Source of the DNA: Pontibacillus salicampi
GTDB lineage: Bacteria > Bacillota > Bacilli > Bacillales > BH030062
Direction of reading: 5' to 3'
Length of the DNA: 64,000 nucleotides
Assembly (NCBI RefSeq): GCF_042434395.1
Contig: NZ_JBHLTP010000003.1
Coordinates: 434,001-498,000, forward strand
The position numbers and the translations under genes are program-made. Position 1 is the first letter of the stretch. Every line of letters starts with the position of its first letter. Below are positions 18,743 to 26,522 of this stretch, piece by piece. The notes under the pieces were generated by a model that saw nothing but the letters and a program-made list of their open reading frames with translations, did not search any database and was not told where the DNA came from.

Positions 18743-20325
18743 ATATGTCAGTTCTAATCCCTCTTGTCATTATCTATGTTGGAATCATGTCAGGGCTGGC
18801 TTACTATGGCTATAAAAAGACAACCTCACAGGCAGATTATTTAGTAGGAGGAAGAAATATTAACCCGGTTGTTATGGCATTATCCTATGGAGCAACATTT
18901 ATAAGCACAAGTGCTCTAGTAGGCTTTGGAGGAGTTGGTTCCATATTTGGTATGGGACTAATGTGGCTAGCCTTCTTAAATATTGTTCTTGGGATTTTTG
19001 TGGCTTTTGCTGTGTTTGGGACGAGAATCAGGAAGCTTTCGTTAGATCTAGATGCAACTACATTTCCTATGCTGCTTGGAAGACGGTATAATTCAAAATT
19101 TATTACTATTTTCTCTGGAGCAATGATTTTTATTTTTATGCCTGCCTACACGAGTATCGTTCTTATTGGGGGCGGTCGTTTTTTACAAGAATCCCTGTCT
19201 ATTAATTTCAATGTGTCATTATTTCTACTCGCTGCCATAGTTGCTCTGTATGTTATCAGTGGTGGGATAAAGGCTGTAATGTACACCGATGCCTTTGGGG
19301 CGGTAATTATGCTTATTGGAATGGTAGTATTATTGTTTGTGACCTATCAAGCTGTTGGAGGTGTAATGGATGGGCATGCTGCCTTGAGCTCCCTGAAGAA
19401 CATGGTTCCAGAATCTCTTTCTTCAGGTGGGCATCAAGGCTGGACTAGTATGCCTGTATTCGGGTCGCCCTTATGGTGGACACTCGTAAGTACTATTATC
19501 ATGGGCGTAGGCATTGGAGTATTAGCTCAGCCACAATTAATGATGCGATGTATGACTGTAAGAGACGACAGGGCACTGTATCGCTCTGTATTAATTGGTG
19601 GCATCTTTATTTTCTTTATGACTGGATCTGCATTTATTATTGGACCATTAAGTAACGTTTATTTCGTGGAAACAAGTAATCAATTAGCAATAACTGCAGC
19701 AGGTGGTAATTCAGACTTGGTAATCCCAAGATATATTAATGAAGTAATGCCCGAGTGGTTTATCTATTTATTTACGTTAACCTTATTATCCGCTACTATA
19801 ACGACAGTCAGTTCTTTAATCCATCTACAGGCCTCCGCATTCGGAGAGGATATTATGAGAACGTTAAACATAGGACAGCAAAAAGGGAAACACAGCATGA
19901 CAAGGTTAGGAGTAATTGTAGGCGTAGCAGCAGCTATTTTATTAGCTTATGTCCTGCCTGGTGGAGTAATTGCTAGAGCGACAGCATTCTGGTTCGGAAT
20001 TTGTGCAGCAGGATTTTTACCCACTTTAATCGGAGCGCTATTCTGGAAAGGTGCTACAAAAGCAGCAGCAATATCTAGTATTATTACAGGGTTTACCATT
20101 AGTGTATTCGGCTTTTTGTTTTTACATGTTTCAGAATCAGGTGTCATTGGATTATCTAATGCAATATTTGGAAAAGAAGCACTGCTCGCATACCCCTGGA
20201 CACATATAGACCCATTAATGTATGCCCTGCCTCTCTCTACATTGGTTTTCGTGGTAGTTAGTATGGTAGACAAAAATACTAGTGTAGAGTATCCACATCA
20301 TAAAGACGTCGTTTCTTCCAAGTAA
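18739..20325 (+). CDS. Sodium:solute symporter (SSS family)
   Basis: Integral membrane cation-coupled transporter, 528 residues, about 13 hydrophobic segments. Recognisable SSS elements: ADYLVGGRNINPVVMALSYGATFISTSALVGFGG at the N-terminus, ISGGIKAVMYTDAFGAVIMLIG, and the LLSATITTVSSLIHLQASAFGEDI segment. The substrate cannot be read from sequence; acetate, pantothenate, proline and other solutes are all within the family. It is coupled by ATGA overlap to the small accessory protein. The downstream region 20326-20674 contains only a bidirectional terminator-like repeat. Confidence 0.88.
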   Translation: MNMSVLIPLVIIYVGIMSGLAYYGYKKTTSQADYLVGGRNINPVVMALSYGATFISTSALVGFGGVGSIFGMGLMWLAFLNIVLGIFVAFAVFGTRIRKLSLDLDATTFPMLLGRRYNSKFITIFSGAMIFIFMPAYTSIVLIGGGRFLQESLSINFNVSLFLLAAIVALYVISGGIKAVMYTDAFGAVIMLIGMVVLLFVTYQAVGGVMDGHAALSSLKNMVPESLSSGGHQGWTSMPVFGSPLWWTLVSTIIMGVGIGVLAQPQLMMRCMTVRDDRALYRSVLIGGIFIFFMTGSAFIIGPLSNVYFVETSNQLAITAAGGNSDLVIPRYINEVMPEWFIYLFTLTLLSATITTVSSLIHLQASAFGEDIMRTLNIGQQKGKHSMTRLGVIVGVAAAILLAYVLPGGVIARATAFWFGICAAGFLPTLIGALFWKGATKAAAISSIITGFTISVFGFLFLHVSESGVIGLSNAIFGKEALLAYPWTHIDPLMYALPLSTLVFVVVSMVDKNTSVEYPHHKDVVSSK

Positions 20326-20476
20326 TAATCAAACTGGGATGAGGCTTGTCTCCCTAAGCAGGTGAAAAACCTTTGTTTTTCTGCACGCTGTTTGCTTATC
20401 ATTCGTACGTAGTAAGTTGGCACGTTTTTATACAGCGACTCTTCAGCTGCCCCATGATTAGATGTATCAGTGCCAT

Positions 20477-20516
20477 AAAAAGCTCCCAATCCTTCAAGCG
20501 GAAAGGGAGCTTTTCA
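20477..20516. repeat. Terminator-like intergenic repeat, copy 1
   Basis: AAAAGCTCCC and GGGAGCTTTT flank an inner CCTTcAAGCGGAAAGG hairpin. Nearly the same sequence recurs at 61692-61728. It can end transcription of the symporter (+) and of ohrR (-). The remaining 20326-20674 sequence holds no gene I can support. Confidence 0.75.
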
Positions 20517-20674
20517 TATTGGTTTTTAATTTTTGGCAATCTTCTATGATTATGAATGCAGGTAGTTCGTTACTATCTAAAATGAAAAAACATGTCAATG
20601 CTACATACGAGTATTTAACCTCTTGGAAATGGGAAACGATAGGCTTATCTTCTCCCATGATTGGGTTTTAACCC

Positions 20675-21133
20675 TTATAGGTGTTCTGATGACGATGTAT
20701 TCTTTTCATAGGCAGAGTGCAACAGCTTCGATAGTGTGTTCTTCATGGATGTTAATTCGTCAGCATCTATATCAAAATTATCTAATAGAAGCTGCGGTAT
20801 TAGGTCCGCTTCCTTTTGAGCTTCCTTCCCAGAAGAAGTAAGGCTGACGATTACACTGCGTTCATCGTTTTGTGATCGTCTTCGCTGTAACAGCTTAGCA
20901 TTCTCCATACGCTTCAGCATTGGCGTCAATGTCCCCGAGTCTAGAAATAATCTTCTTCCTAACTCTTTTACGGTTAGTTGATCCTCTTCCCATAATACTA
21001 ACAACACCAGATATTGCGGGTAGGTAATATCAAGTTTTTGTAATAAAGGTCTATATAATTTCGTTATTTCCCGTGCTGTGGCATAGACGGAGAAACAGAT
21101 TTGATTTTCTAATTTCAAATGATCTTCTGACAT
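20675..21133 (-). CDS. ohrR: OhrR, MarR-family organic-peroxide sensor/repressor
   Basis: 152 residues, winged-helix MarR fold. The redox-sensing cysteine is Cys13 in LENQICFSVYATAREIT, the signature of OhrR; the DNA-binding helix region is TVKELGRRLFLDSGTLTPMLKRME and the wing is RRSQNDERSVIVSLT. No second C-terminal cysteine is visible, so it is the one-cysteine type as in B. subtilis. It is divergent from ohr, and an inverted repeat matching an OhrR operator overlaps the ohr -10. It should repress ohr and release it when Cys13 is oxidised by organic hydroperoxides. Confidence 0.93.
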   Translation of the reverse strand: MSEDHLKLENQICFSVYATAREITKLYRPLLQKLDITYPQYLVLLVLWEEDQLTVKELGRRLFLDSGTLTPMLKRMENAKLLQRRRSQNDERSVIVSLTSSGKEAQKEADLIPQLLLDNFDIDADELTSMKNTLSKLLHSAYEKNTSSSEHL

Positions 21134-21262
21134 AAGGAATCACTCCTTTCTTATCAACTCTATCAAATGCACCGACTATGAATATGGGTTTTTAACAGAG
21201 CTCTCCCATCATTATACAAAAGGTAAGGTGACATAACAATATTGCCGCCATTTACATTGTGA

Positions 21263-21312
21263 GCAATTTAATTTTTGACAAAGTAAAAAGATTGTAGTAA
21301 ATTAAATTGTGC
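21263..21312 (+). promoter_or_regulatory. ohr promoter with OhrR operator
   Basis: TTGACA at 21275-21280, 17-base spacer, TAAATT at 21298-21303. ATTAAATTGTGC over the -10 matches the AATTAAATTGTA half of the OhrR operator as I recall it. A GCAATTTAAT copy at 21263-21272 forms an inverted repeat with it, flanking the promoter. Confidence 0.75.
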
Positions 21313-21342
21313 AAAACCAATTATGTAGAGAGGATGATTATA

Positions 21343-21765
21343 ATGGAAAAAGCATTATACACAGCACAAGCAACAGCTCAAGGAGGAAGGAAAGGTACGG
21401 TAAACTCAAATGATGGAACGATTGATTTTTCTTTATCCATGCCCAAGTCTCTAGGCGGTGAAGAAAAAGAGGGAGCAACCAATCCAGAACAATTATTTGC
21501 TGCAGGATATTCCGCATGCTTTGATAGTGCTTTACAATTAGTAGCCTCCAAAAGCAAGAAGAAAATAGAATCTGCTATTACTGCAAAAGTAAGTATTGGT
21601 AAAGAAGGCGATGGATTTGGATTAGCAGTTCAACTCGATGCAGAAATCAGCGGAGTAACTCAGGAAGAAGCAGAAGAACTTGTTCATCAAGCCCACCAGG
21701 TATGCCCATATTCAAGAGCTACAAGAAATAATATAGAGGTTACATTGAATACCAAAACTAAATAA
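21343..21765 (+). CDS. ohr: Organic hydroperoxide resistance protein (Ohr/OsmC family)
   Basis: Thiol peroxidase reducing organic hydroperoxides. The start is ATG 21343 with GAGAGGATGAT upstream; the in-frame TTG at 21307 lies in the operator. 140 residues. The catalytic pair is Cys59 (GYSACFDSAL) and Cys121 (QVCPYSRATR), in the spacing typical of Ohr, with the arginine-bearing N-terminal QGGRKGTV. It is divergent from ohrR and controlled by the operator between them. A terminator follows at 21775-21800. Confidence 0.95.
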   Translation: MEKALYTAQATAQGGRKGTVNSNDGTIDFSLSMPKSLGGEEKEGATNPEQLFAAGYSACFDSALQLVASKSKKKIESAITAKVSIGKEGDGFGLAVQLDAEISGVTQEEAEELVHQAHQVCPYSRATRNNIEVTLNTKTK

Positions 21766-22025
21766 ATAAGCAAAAAAAGGGATGCTTCGACATCCCTTTT
21801 AATGTGTCTTCTAGTTATTTTGTTGACAACAAGCTTTACCTCTTTTATTAATAGTGAGGGACTAGCATCAGGCATGATATAAGTAAGAAGTAAGTATAAA
21901 ATTATATTTCCTGGCAGGAAAATGAATAATAGTCTGATTGCAAAAGAAGAAATTCCGAAATACGCTGCTATCCCTCCACAAACGCCGCTAATAGCCCTGT
22001 CCTTTCGAGCTTTACATACTTTCAT
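21687..22025 (-). CDS. PspC-domain membrane protein with run-on C-terminus
   Basis: 112 residues from ATG 22025 (AAAGGAGAGG upstream; TTG 22031 is an alternative). Residues 1-60 are a PspC domain: KARKDRAISGVCGGIAAYFGISSFAIRLLFIF, then a hydrophobic helix ending in YIMPDASPS. The family usually ends soon after that point. Here the frame continues with a basic stretch and a second hydrophobic segment, reading through the ohr terminator in antisense and 79 bases into the 3' end of ohr. The extension may be the result of a lost stop codon. PspC proteins are linked to envelope stress, but no other psp gene is nearby. Confidence 0.7.
   Translation of the reverse strand: MKVCKARKDRAISGVCGGIAAYFGISSFAIRLLFIFLPGNIILYLLLTYIMPDASPSLLIKEVKLVVNKITRRHIKRDVEASLFLLIYLVLVFNVTSILFLVALEYGHTWWA
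21775..21800. terminator. Terminator after ohr, inside the antisense PspC frame
   Basis: AAAAGGGATG, loop, CATCCCTTTT; a perfect 10-base stem with A and T runs on both sides, so it can act in both directions. Confidence 0.85.
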
Positions 22026-22217
22026 TTTCAACCCATCCTCTCCTTTCTCCTTCATGCCGCCTCTTCCTCATCAAAGTACTGAAGTGCATTATACTAATTC
22101 CGTATTTTCTATAAATACCCTTTTTTATACTTTTTAGGATATCTGTTTGGTGTTAAGTTAAATCATATAATGGAAGACTTGGATTCGAGATAATTTGGAA
22201 GGAATATAGAAAGAGCA

Positions 22218-22261
22218 GTTGATTGGGCTGGATCACGGAGACTCCCGTGGAAATACGAATA
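22218..22261 (+). repeat. Degenerate interspersed repeat, copy 1
   Basis: Begins GTTGATTGGGCTGGA and ends TGGAAATACGAAT; a second copy with the same ends is at 61603-61646. The internal GAGACTCCCGTGGAAA resembles the GAGACTCCTGCGGGA core of a common Bacillaceae intergenic repeat (from memory). The rest of the 22026-22655 gap is AT-rich with no supported gene. Confidence 0.55.
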
Positions 22262-22655
22262 CAGAAATAAGTAATAAAAGAGAATGAAAAACTCTTAAAC
22301 AAATAGGTAAGCTTGAGTAATTGTATTAACATGGAGAAATCTATTTGCCTATTATGAATAGTGAAGGGGTCTTTTTCCTCATTTATTTATACAAACTTCA
22401 TAAAAAAACCCAAAAAATAATATTACATTTTCACTAATTTCAGGTTACAATAAAAATAATGATGATTTTTGTTTAAGTTTCTCGAAAATTGCAATGGTTC
22501 ATTTGGAGGACTTTTTCCTATTAGATAACTACCTGAAAAACAGATTTCACATCAGTTAGGCAAGGATCGTCACTTCCTATCTATTTATTAATGTAAACAG
22601 TTCAGCATCAAAAGGAAAAGCTGTACATTATTATTCTACTGTAAAGGAAGTTGTT

Positions 22656-23387
22656 ATGATGAATAAACCTAAAGTAGAAGTGCTTGAAACGTACTACATA
22701 TCCCAGAATAAAGCTGAAGTAGTAGAAGAGGTTAAGAAGGCGGTTCTTGCTATATACGGATATGATTTGAACGAAATATCCTCCTATCTTTATTATTCAG
22801 AGGGTGACGAATTTTCTAAGGCAACGAACCAGTCTTTGGTGAAGGCACGTTATCCAGAAGAGATAATGGCATCTGTTCGGCAAAACATGAATCTTCCTAA
22901 CACGATAAAGGAAAATGAAGCAATTATGCAGATGAAAAAATCAGATGTGCTGAAGCATTATTTTGAGGGTAAAAATAATAAAGATTATGCAGAAGAAGCC
23001 ATGCAAGTTATCTTAGATATATATGGAATAAACTTGGCACAAATATCGAATATTGAATATTTTGGTATTTCTATTTCTTCAAAAGGTGTTTGGATAACAC
23101 AACAGCCAACCGATTTATTTGTGATTCACTCTACTGTAAATGACGTTGGTGTAAAGATTTACCCTACGCACTATTTTACAGCACGTACAGGTTTAGACAG
23201 CTTACCATTGTCTATCGTACATGGTCTGGAGAGTCTCGGGTTTATGTATAGAAGTGACTTAAATGCATACTATTATGAAAACCCTTTGAAAGCTTCTGTG
23301 TCAGATCAATTTAAGGGAACGGTAGTCCGCATTTTACTTAATGCGATCCATCAACAATATAGTGAACTTGTGAATCCCTCTCATTAA
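22656..23387 (+). CDS. Unknown protein with an internal duplication
   Basis: 243 residues, soluble, no signal peptide or membrane segment; not recognised. Two copies of a motif of about 40 residues are visible: residues 9-48 (VLETYYISQNKAEVVEEV... LAIYGYDLNEISSYLYY) and about 97-136 (VLKHYFEGKNNKDYAEEA... LDIYGINLAQISNIEYF). Common positions are VL..Y(Y/F)...NK...EE....L.IYG..L..IS...Y. The C-terminal third (FKGTVVRILLNAIHQQYSEL) is not repeated. The ribosome site AAAGGAAG precedes paired ATGs at 22656 and 22659. It is monocistronic with its own terminator. Confidence 0.7.
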   Translation: MMNKPKVEVLETYYISQNKAEVVEEVKKAVLAIYGYDLNEISSYLYYSEGDEFSKATNQSLVKARYPEEIMASVRQNMNLPNTIKENEAIMQMKKSDVLKHYFEGKNNKDYAEEAMQVILDIYGINLAQISNIEYFGISISSKGVWITQQPTDLFVIHSTVNDVGVKIYPTHYFTARTGLDSLPLSIVHGLESLGFMYRSDLNAYYYENPLKASVSDQFKGTVVRILLNAIHQQYSELVNPSH

Positions 23388-23400
23388 AATACGCTTGGAG

Positions 23401-23431
23401 GAAGTATTTCTGTTATAGAAATACTTTTTTT
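23401..23431 (+). terminator. Intrinsic terminator
   Basis: AAGTATTTCT, loop GTTAT, AGAAATACTT, then a T run. Confidence 0.9.
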
Positions 23432-23440
23432 ACGAATAAA

Positions 23441-23460
23441 ATGACTGATTATTCATTCAT
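23441..23460 (+). promoter_or_regulatory. FadR-like palindromic operator upstream of the MaoC gene
   Basis: ATGACTGATTATTCATTCAT: 8-base arms ATGA(c)TGA / TCATTCAT around TTAT, one mismatch. This matches my recollection of the B. subtilis FadR (TetR family) site, TGAATGA...TCATTCA. A TATAGT -10 lies at 23470-23475, so a bound repressor would cover the -35 region. Confidence 0.65.
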
Positions 23461-23505
23461 TTTTTGTGCTATAGTAAGATTAGCGAAATAGGAGGAGGAA
23501 TATAA

Positions 23506-23892
23506 ATGGATATTCAGGCGGGAGACGTATTTACATGGAGCCGAACCTTCACTAAAGAAGACGTACAAACATTTGGGGAGCTTTCCGGAGATTTAGGCAG
23601 GCATCATGTGGAGCCGGATGAGGAAGGGAGACTAATGGTACAAGGATTATTAACAGCCAGTGTCGGAACGAAAATAGGTGGAGATATACATTATATTGCT
23701 AGAGAGATGGTAAGTGAATTTATCCTCCCTGTATTTACGGGAGACACTATTACATGCGCATTGACTTTACACAAATTAGAACAACGAGAAGGATACAAAA
23801 AGATAGAGATGAAGACTGTTTATACGAACCAAGATAATAAGGAAGTAATGAAAGGTTCGAGTTATGGCATTATTAAAGATGTGTTACAATAA
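23506..23892 (+). CDS. MaoC-like (R)-specific enoyl-CoA hydratase
   Basis: Single hot-dog-fold hydratase of 128 residues. The dyad region SGDLGRHHVEPDEEGRLMVQGLLTAS corresponds to the Asp...His motif of PhaJ/MaoC enzymes (SGDxNPxH in the family), with a changed linker but Asp and His kept. GGAGGAGG precedes ATG 23506. A FadR-like palindrome overlaps the promoter, which points to fatty acyl-CoA metabolism. It could also supply the MaoC activity missing from the aldehyde dehydrogenase at 30127 (ring opening of oxepin-CoA), 1.6 kb before the paa operon; this is speculative. Confidence 0.78.
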   Translation: MDIQAGDVFTWSRTFTKEDVQTFGELSGDLGRHHVEPDEEGRLMVQGLLTASVGTKIGGDIHYIAREMVSEFILPVFTGDTITCALTLHKLEQREGYKKIEMKTVYTNQDNKEVMKGSSYGIIKDVLQ

Positions 23893-23926
23893 AATGCTAG
23901 ATTGTCTATAGGAAGGATGTACTGTA

Positions 23927-24091
23927 GTGTTTTTAGCATTTTTAATCGTAACCGGCTGTATAATCGGCTTCTTATTATTAAGCTTACATGAACTTGGTTC
24001 CATCATTGGGTTTGGCATTATCTTTGGCTGTTTAGTGAGAATCATTTATCTGCTTAAGGAATTATCCACCCAACTAAAGAGAGTAGAATAA
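23927..24091 (+). CDS. Small hydrophobic membrane protein (54 aa)
   Basis: GTG 23927 lies 9 bases after GGAAGGA, 35 bases past the MaoC gene. The peptide has two hydrophobic segments (VFLAFLIVTGCIIGFLLLSL and GSIIGFGIIFGCLVRIIYLL) separated by HEL, and a short charged tail (KELSTQLKRVE). The helix-hairpin form and the good ribosome site favour a real gene, possibly co-transcribed with the hydratase. No family recognised. Confidence 0.5.
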   Translation: MFLAFLIVTGCIIGFLLLSLHELGSIIGFGIIFGCLVRIIYLLKELSTQLKRVE

Positions 24092-24136
24092 GAAGAAAAT
24101 ACAGAATATTCGCCAGTGAAATGTGTAAAAGAATAG

Positions 24137-24211
24137 GACAAAATCGATCAAGGAATGACGTATGAGGAAGTAGAAGACTTTATTGGCTCTGAATGGGACC
24201 TATGGAAATAG
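24137..24211 (+). pseudogene. Fragment resembling a SmpA/OmlA-like or DUF3862-like domain
   Basis: The frame reads KIDQGMTYEEVEDFIGSEW... and is bounded by stops at 24134 and 24209. The KI..GMTYEEV...IG pattern is that of lipoprotein domains of the SmpA/OmlA or DUF3862 type. There is no upstream signal peptide and no usable ribosome site, so it is more likely a remnant than a gene. Confidence 0.35.
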
Positions 24212-24354
24212 CTGATAAGATCAGTTTTGGCTCGAAGGGAGAAAACAACAGTAGAGCAGCGATGCTATTGGATTAGATGGAAAGATTAGAACAAAGAAGC
24301 TTCAGCAGCAACATAATGGATAGAATTAGAGGTTTTGTGTGGGGGGATGCATCC

Positions 24355-25155
24355 ATGATTGAAGTTAAGCAATTTAACCATACTACAGCACTATTAAATA
24401 GAGTGTCGTTTTTGGGTTATTCCATGTCCGTTTATCAATTTATAATAGATGGGATGTTAATTGACGGAGGGGCACCAAAGCTTTTAAAGAAGCTTATACC
24501 ATTTTATAAGGAATATTCTAATGATATTGACTTTGTTAGTATCACGCATAATCATGAGGATCATACAGGTACCTCAGCTTGGCTGCAGAAGGAGTATAAC
24601 CTTCCCATTTATATCCATGAAGGTGCAATAGAGGATTGTACTAAGAAGGCAGCTTATCCTTTATACAGAAAATTAATGTGGGGAGAACGTCTGCCTTTTC
24701 ATGCTCACCCTTATCCAGAGACGATAAATACTAGAAATCATGAATGGTCTATTATACCAACACCTGGTCACGAAAAACACCATGTGTGTCTATTTAATAA
24801 AGAGAATGGCAGATTGTTCACAGGGGATTTATTTGTTACTCCAAAAACAAAGTTAATAATGGAGGAAGAATCTATACCTCAGATTATATCTTCCCTGAGA
24901 ACGGTTCAACAATTAGACTTTGAGGAAATGTATTGCTGTCATTCTGGCTATCATTCTAATGGTAAAGAGATGATAGCGATGAAGCTTAGGTATTTAGAAG
25001 AAATAAGCGATAAAGTACATCACATGTATAACCAAGGTAAGCCGGTATCTGAAATTAATAAAGAGTTATTTCCGAAAAATCCTTCTTTAATATACTATTC
25101 TAGTCGGCAGTGGGATTCCAAACATATCATTCGATCGATTCTACAAGAAACGTAA
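24355..25155 (+). CDS. Metallo-beta-lactamase-fold hydrolase
   Basis: 266 residues from ATG 24355, preceded by GGGGGGA at a good spacing; an in-frame ATG at 24277 has no ribosome site. The zinc motif THNHEDHTG is the HxHxDH signature. Later ligands are His in TPGHEKHHVCLF, Asp in LFTGDLFV, and His in YCCHSGYHS. The extended C-terminus (residues about 200-266) has the helical form of glyoxalase II-like enzymes. Substrate unknown. It is monocistronic and followed by a terminator, separating it from the paa operon. Confidence 0.82.
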   Translation: MIEVKQFNHTTALLNRVSFLGYSMSVYQFIIDGMLIDGGAPKLLKKLIPFYKEYSNDIDFVSITHNHEDHTGTSAWLQKEYNLPIYIHEGAIEDCTKKAAYPLYRKLMWGERLPFHAHPYPETINTRNHEWSIIPTPGHEKHHVCLFNKENGRLFTGDLFVTPKTKLIMEEESIPQIISSLRTVQQLDFEEMYCCHSGYHSNGKEMIAMKLRYLEEISDKVHHMYNQGKPVSEINKELFPKNPSLIYYSSRQWDSKHIIRSILQET

Positions 25156-25194
25156 CAAATGTGGTTATACAATTGTAATAAAGGAACATGGGAG

Positions 25195-25223
25195 GGTACA
25201 GAGGCCACACTCTGTGCCTTTTT
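25195..25223 (+). terminator. Intrinsic terminator after the MBL-fold gene
   Basis: GGTACAGAG, loop GCCACA, CTCTGTGCC, then TTTTT. One wobble pair. Confidence 0.82.
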
Positions 25224-25273
25224 AGTGGACTTTTGTAGTTACTGTAAAAGCGCCCTTACTGTGGTTTCAACAT

Positions 25274-25303
25274 GTTAAGGAGGGAATAATAGCTCTCTTT
25301 AAC
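25274..25303 (+). promoter_or_regulatory. 11-bp inverted repeat upstream of the paa promoter
   Basis: GTTAAGGAGGG (25274-25284) and CTCTCTTTAAC (25293-25303) pair over 11 bases with two wobbles around AATAATAG. No T run follows. It lies about 58 bases before the -35 and could be a regulator site. Confidence 0.4.
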
Positions 25304-25361
25304 CAAATGTATTTCCGATGTGTAGTGCAGGTCATTCTGTTTTAATTTTCAGAAAAGTGTA

Positions 25362-25390
25362 TTGACACACTACCTTTTTACCTGTATCTT
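25362..25390 (+). promoter_or_regulatory. Sigma-A promoter of the paa operon
   Basis: TTGACA (25362-25367), 17-base spacer, TATCTT (25385-25390). The leader to paaA is about 140 bases and contains the hairpin and cre-like box listed next. Confidence 0.75.
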
Positions 25391-25415
25391 TAAAGTAAAT
25401 AATATAACACAAATT

Positions 25416-25464
25416 AAGCGCCTCGGTAATATAACGTTATATAAGCGGAAAGGGCTATTTTTTT
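25416..25464 (+). promoter_or_regulatory. paa leader hairpin with T7 tract and 14-bp palindrome
   Basis: AGCGCCT can pair with AGGGCT (one bulge), enclosing the perfect palindrome ATATAACGTTATAT (25429-25442), followed by seven Ts (25458-25464). As RNA it looks like a leader terminator. As DNA the palindrome, about 40 bases after the -10, is a plausible PaaX operator. Confidence 0.5.
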
Positions 25465-25473
25465 GCTCACTTA

Positions 25474-25487
25474 TGAAAGCGCTTTAA
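25474..25487 (+). promoter_or_regulatory. cre-like CcpA box in the paa leader
   Basis: TGAAAGCGCTTTAA agrees with TGWNANCGNTNWCA at all but one position. It lies downstream of the promoter, where CcpA would act as a roadblock. Confidence 0.65.
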
Positions 25488-25539
25488 TACCTATGAAGGC
25501 TTCATAGCTTCGTGGAGATTTAATCAAGGAGTGTTTTGA

Positions 25540-26508
25540 ATGTCTATAACTACCACATTTGAACGACTGTCAGAAGAAGAGAAACACGCCCATTTTATGG
25601 AGCGGATAGATGCAGGGGAGAAGATTGAAGCGGATGACTGGATGCCGGAAGAATATCGTAAAACACTCATAAAGCTCATTTCTATGCACGGCATAAGTGA
25701 GATTATGGGTGCGCTTCCGGAGAAGGAATGGGTTCCAAAGGCTCCAACCTTAAGACGGAAACTGGGTATTATGGCAAAGGTACAGGATGAAATGGGGCAT
25801 GGCCAATTACTGCTTCGAGTGGCTGAAGATTTAATGAAGCCATATGGTAGAAATCGTGAGGATATTATGCAGGATCTTTTTTCTGGAAGGTTAAAATTCC
25901 ATAATGTATTCCATATGCCTGCGCCAACCTGGGGGGATGCTGGTTTAATAGGGTGGCTTGTTGATGGAGCTGCTATTATGACCCAGACAAACATGTTGAA
26001 CGCATCTTACGGTCCATATGCAAGAGCATTGCAGCGTATTTGTGCAGAAGAGGTGTTCCATGCACAGCACGGAGAGGCGATTATTATGGCGTTGGCTGAA
26101 GGAACAGATGAACAGCGCAAGATGGTTCAGGATTCATTGGATCGCTGGTGGGAATCATTGTTAATGTTCTTTGGTCCCGCGCAAGCTTCTACCACAGGGT
26201 CATCTAAGCAGGATACGACAATTAAATATAAGATACGAACAAAAACGAATGAACAGCTCCGTCAGGATTTCTTTAACAAATATATCACAAGAGCACTTTC
26301 GATTGGTTTAGATCTTCCTGATTCTTCTATGTATTACGATGAAGAAACAGAGCTATGGGTATATAAACAACCTGATTGGAACTATTTTAAAGAGATTGTT
26401 AAAAATAATGGACCAAAATCTAAGGAACGTCTTCGTTTAAGAGAATTGTCCTATCATAATAACGAATGGGTAAGAGAAGCGTTGAGTCCAGCAAACGAAG
26501 CAATGTAA
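25540..26508 (+). CDS. paaA: 1,2-phenylacetyl-CoA epoxidase, subunit PaaA
   Basis: Catalytic di-iron subunit that epoxidises the ring of phenylacetyl-CoA. 322 residues. The ferritin-like iron motifs are visible: KVQDEMGHGQLLLRVAEDL (ExxH) and ICAEEVFHAQHGE (ExxH, second carboxylate). Substrate-loop sequences GRLKFHNVFHMPAPTWGD and GPAQASTTGSS are typical of PaaA. AAGGAGTG precedes ATG 25540. It is the first gene of the paa operon and has to work with PaaC as a heterodimer, plus PaaB. Confidence 0.96.
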   Translation: MSITTTFERLSEEEKHAHFMERIDAGEKIEADDWMPEEYRKTLIKLISMHGISEIMGALPEKEWVPKAPTLRRKLGIMAKVQDEMGHGQLLLRVAEDLMKPYGRNREDIMQDLFSGRLKFHNVFHMPAPTWGDAGLIGWLVDGAAIMTQTNMLNASYGPYARALQRICAEEVFHAQHGEAIIMALAEGTDEQRKMVQDSLDRWWESLLMFFGPAQASTTGSSKQDTTIKYKIRTKTNEQLRQDFFNKYITRALSIGLDLPDSSMYYDEETELWVYKQPDWNYFKEIVKNNGPKSKERLRLRELSYHNNEWVREALSPANEAM

Positions 26509-26522
26509 GGGGGAGCGTCAGC

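Noticed and set aside
20462..20671. 69-codon plus-strand frame between the symporter and ohrR
   Set aside because: It begins in a terminator-like repeat, lacks a ribosome site and resembles no family.
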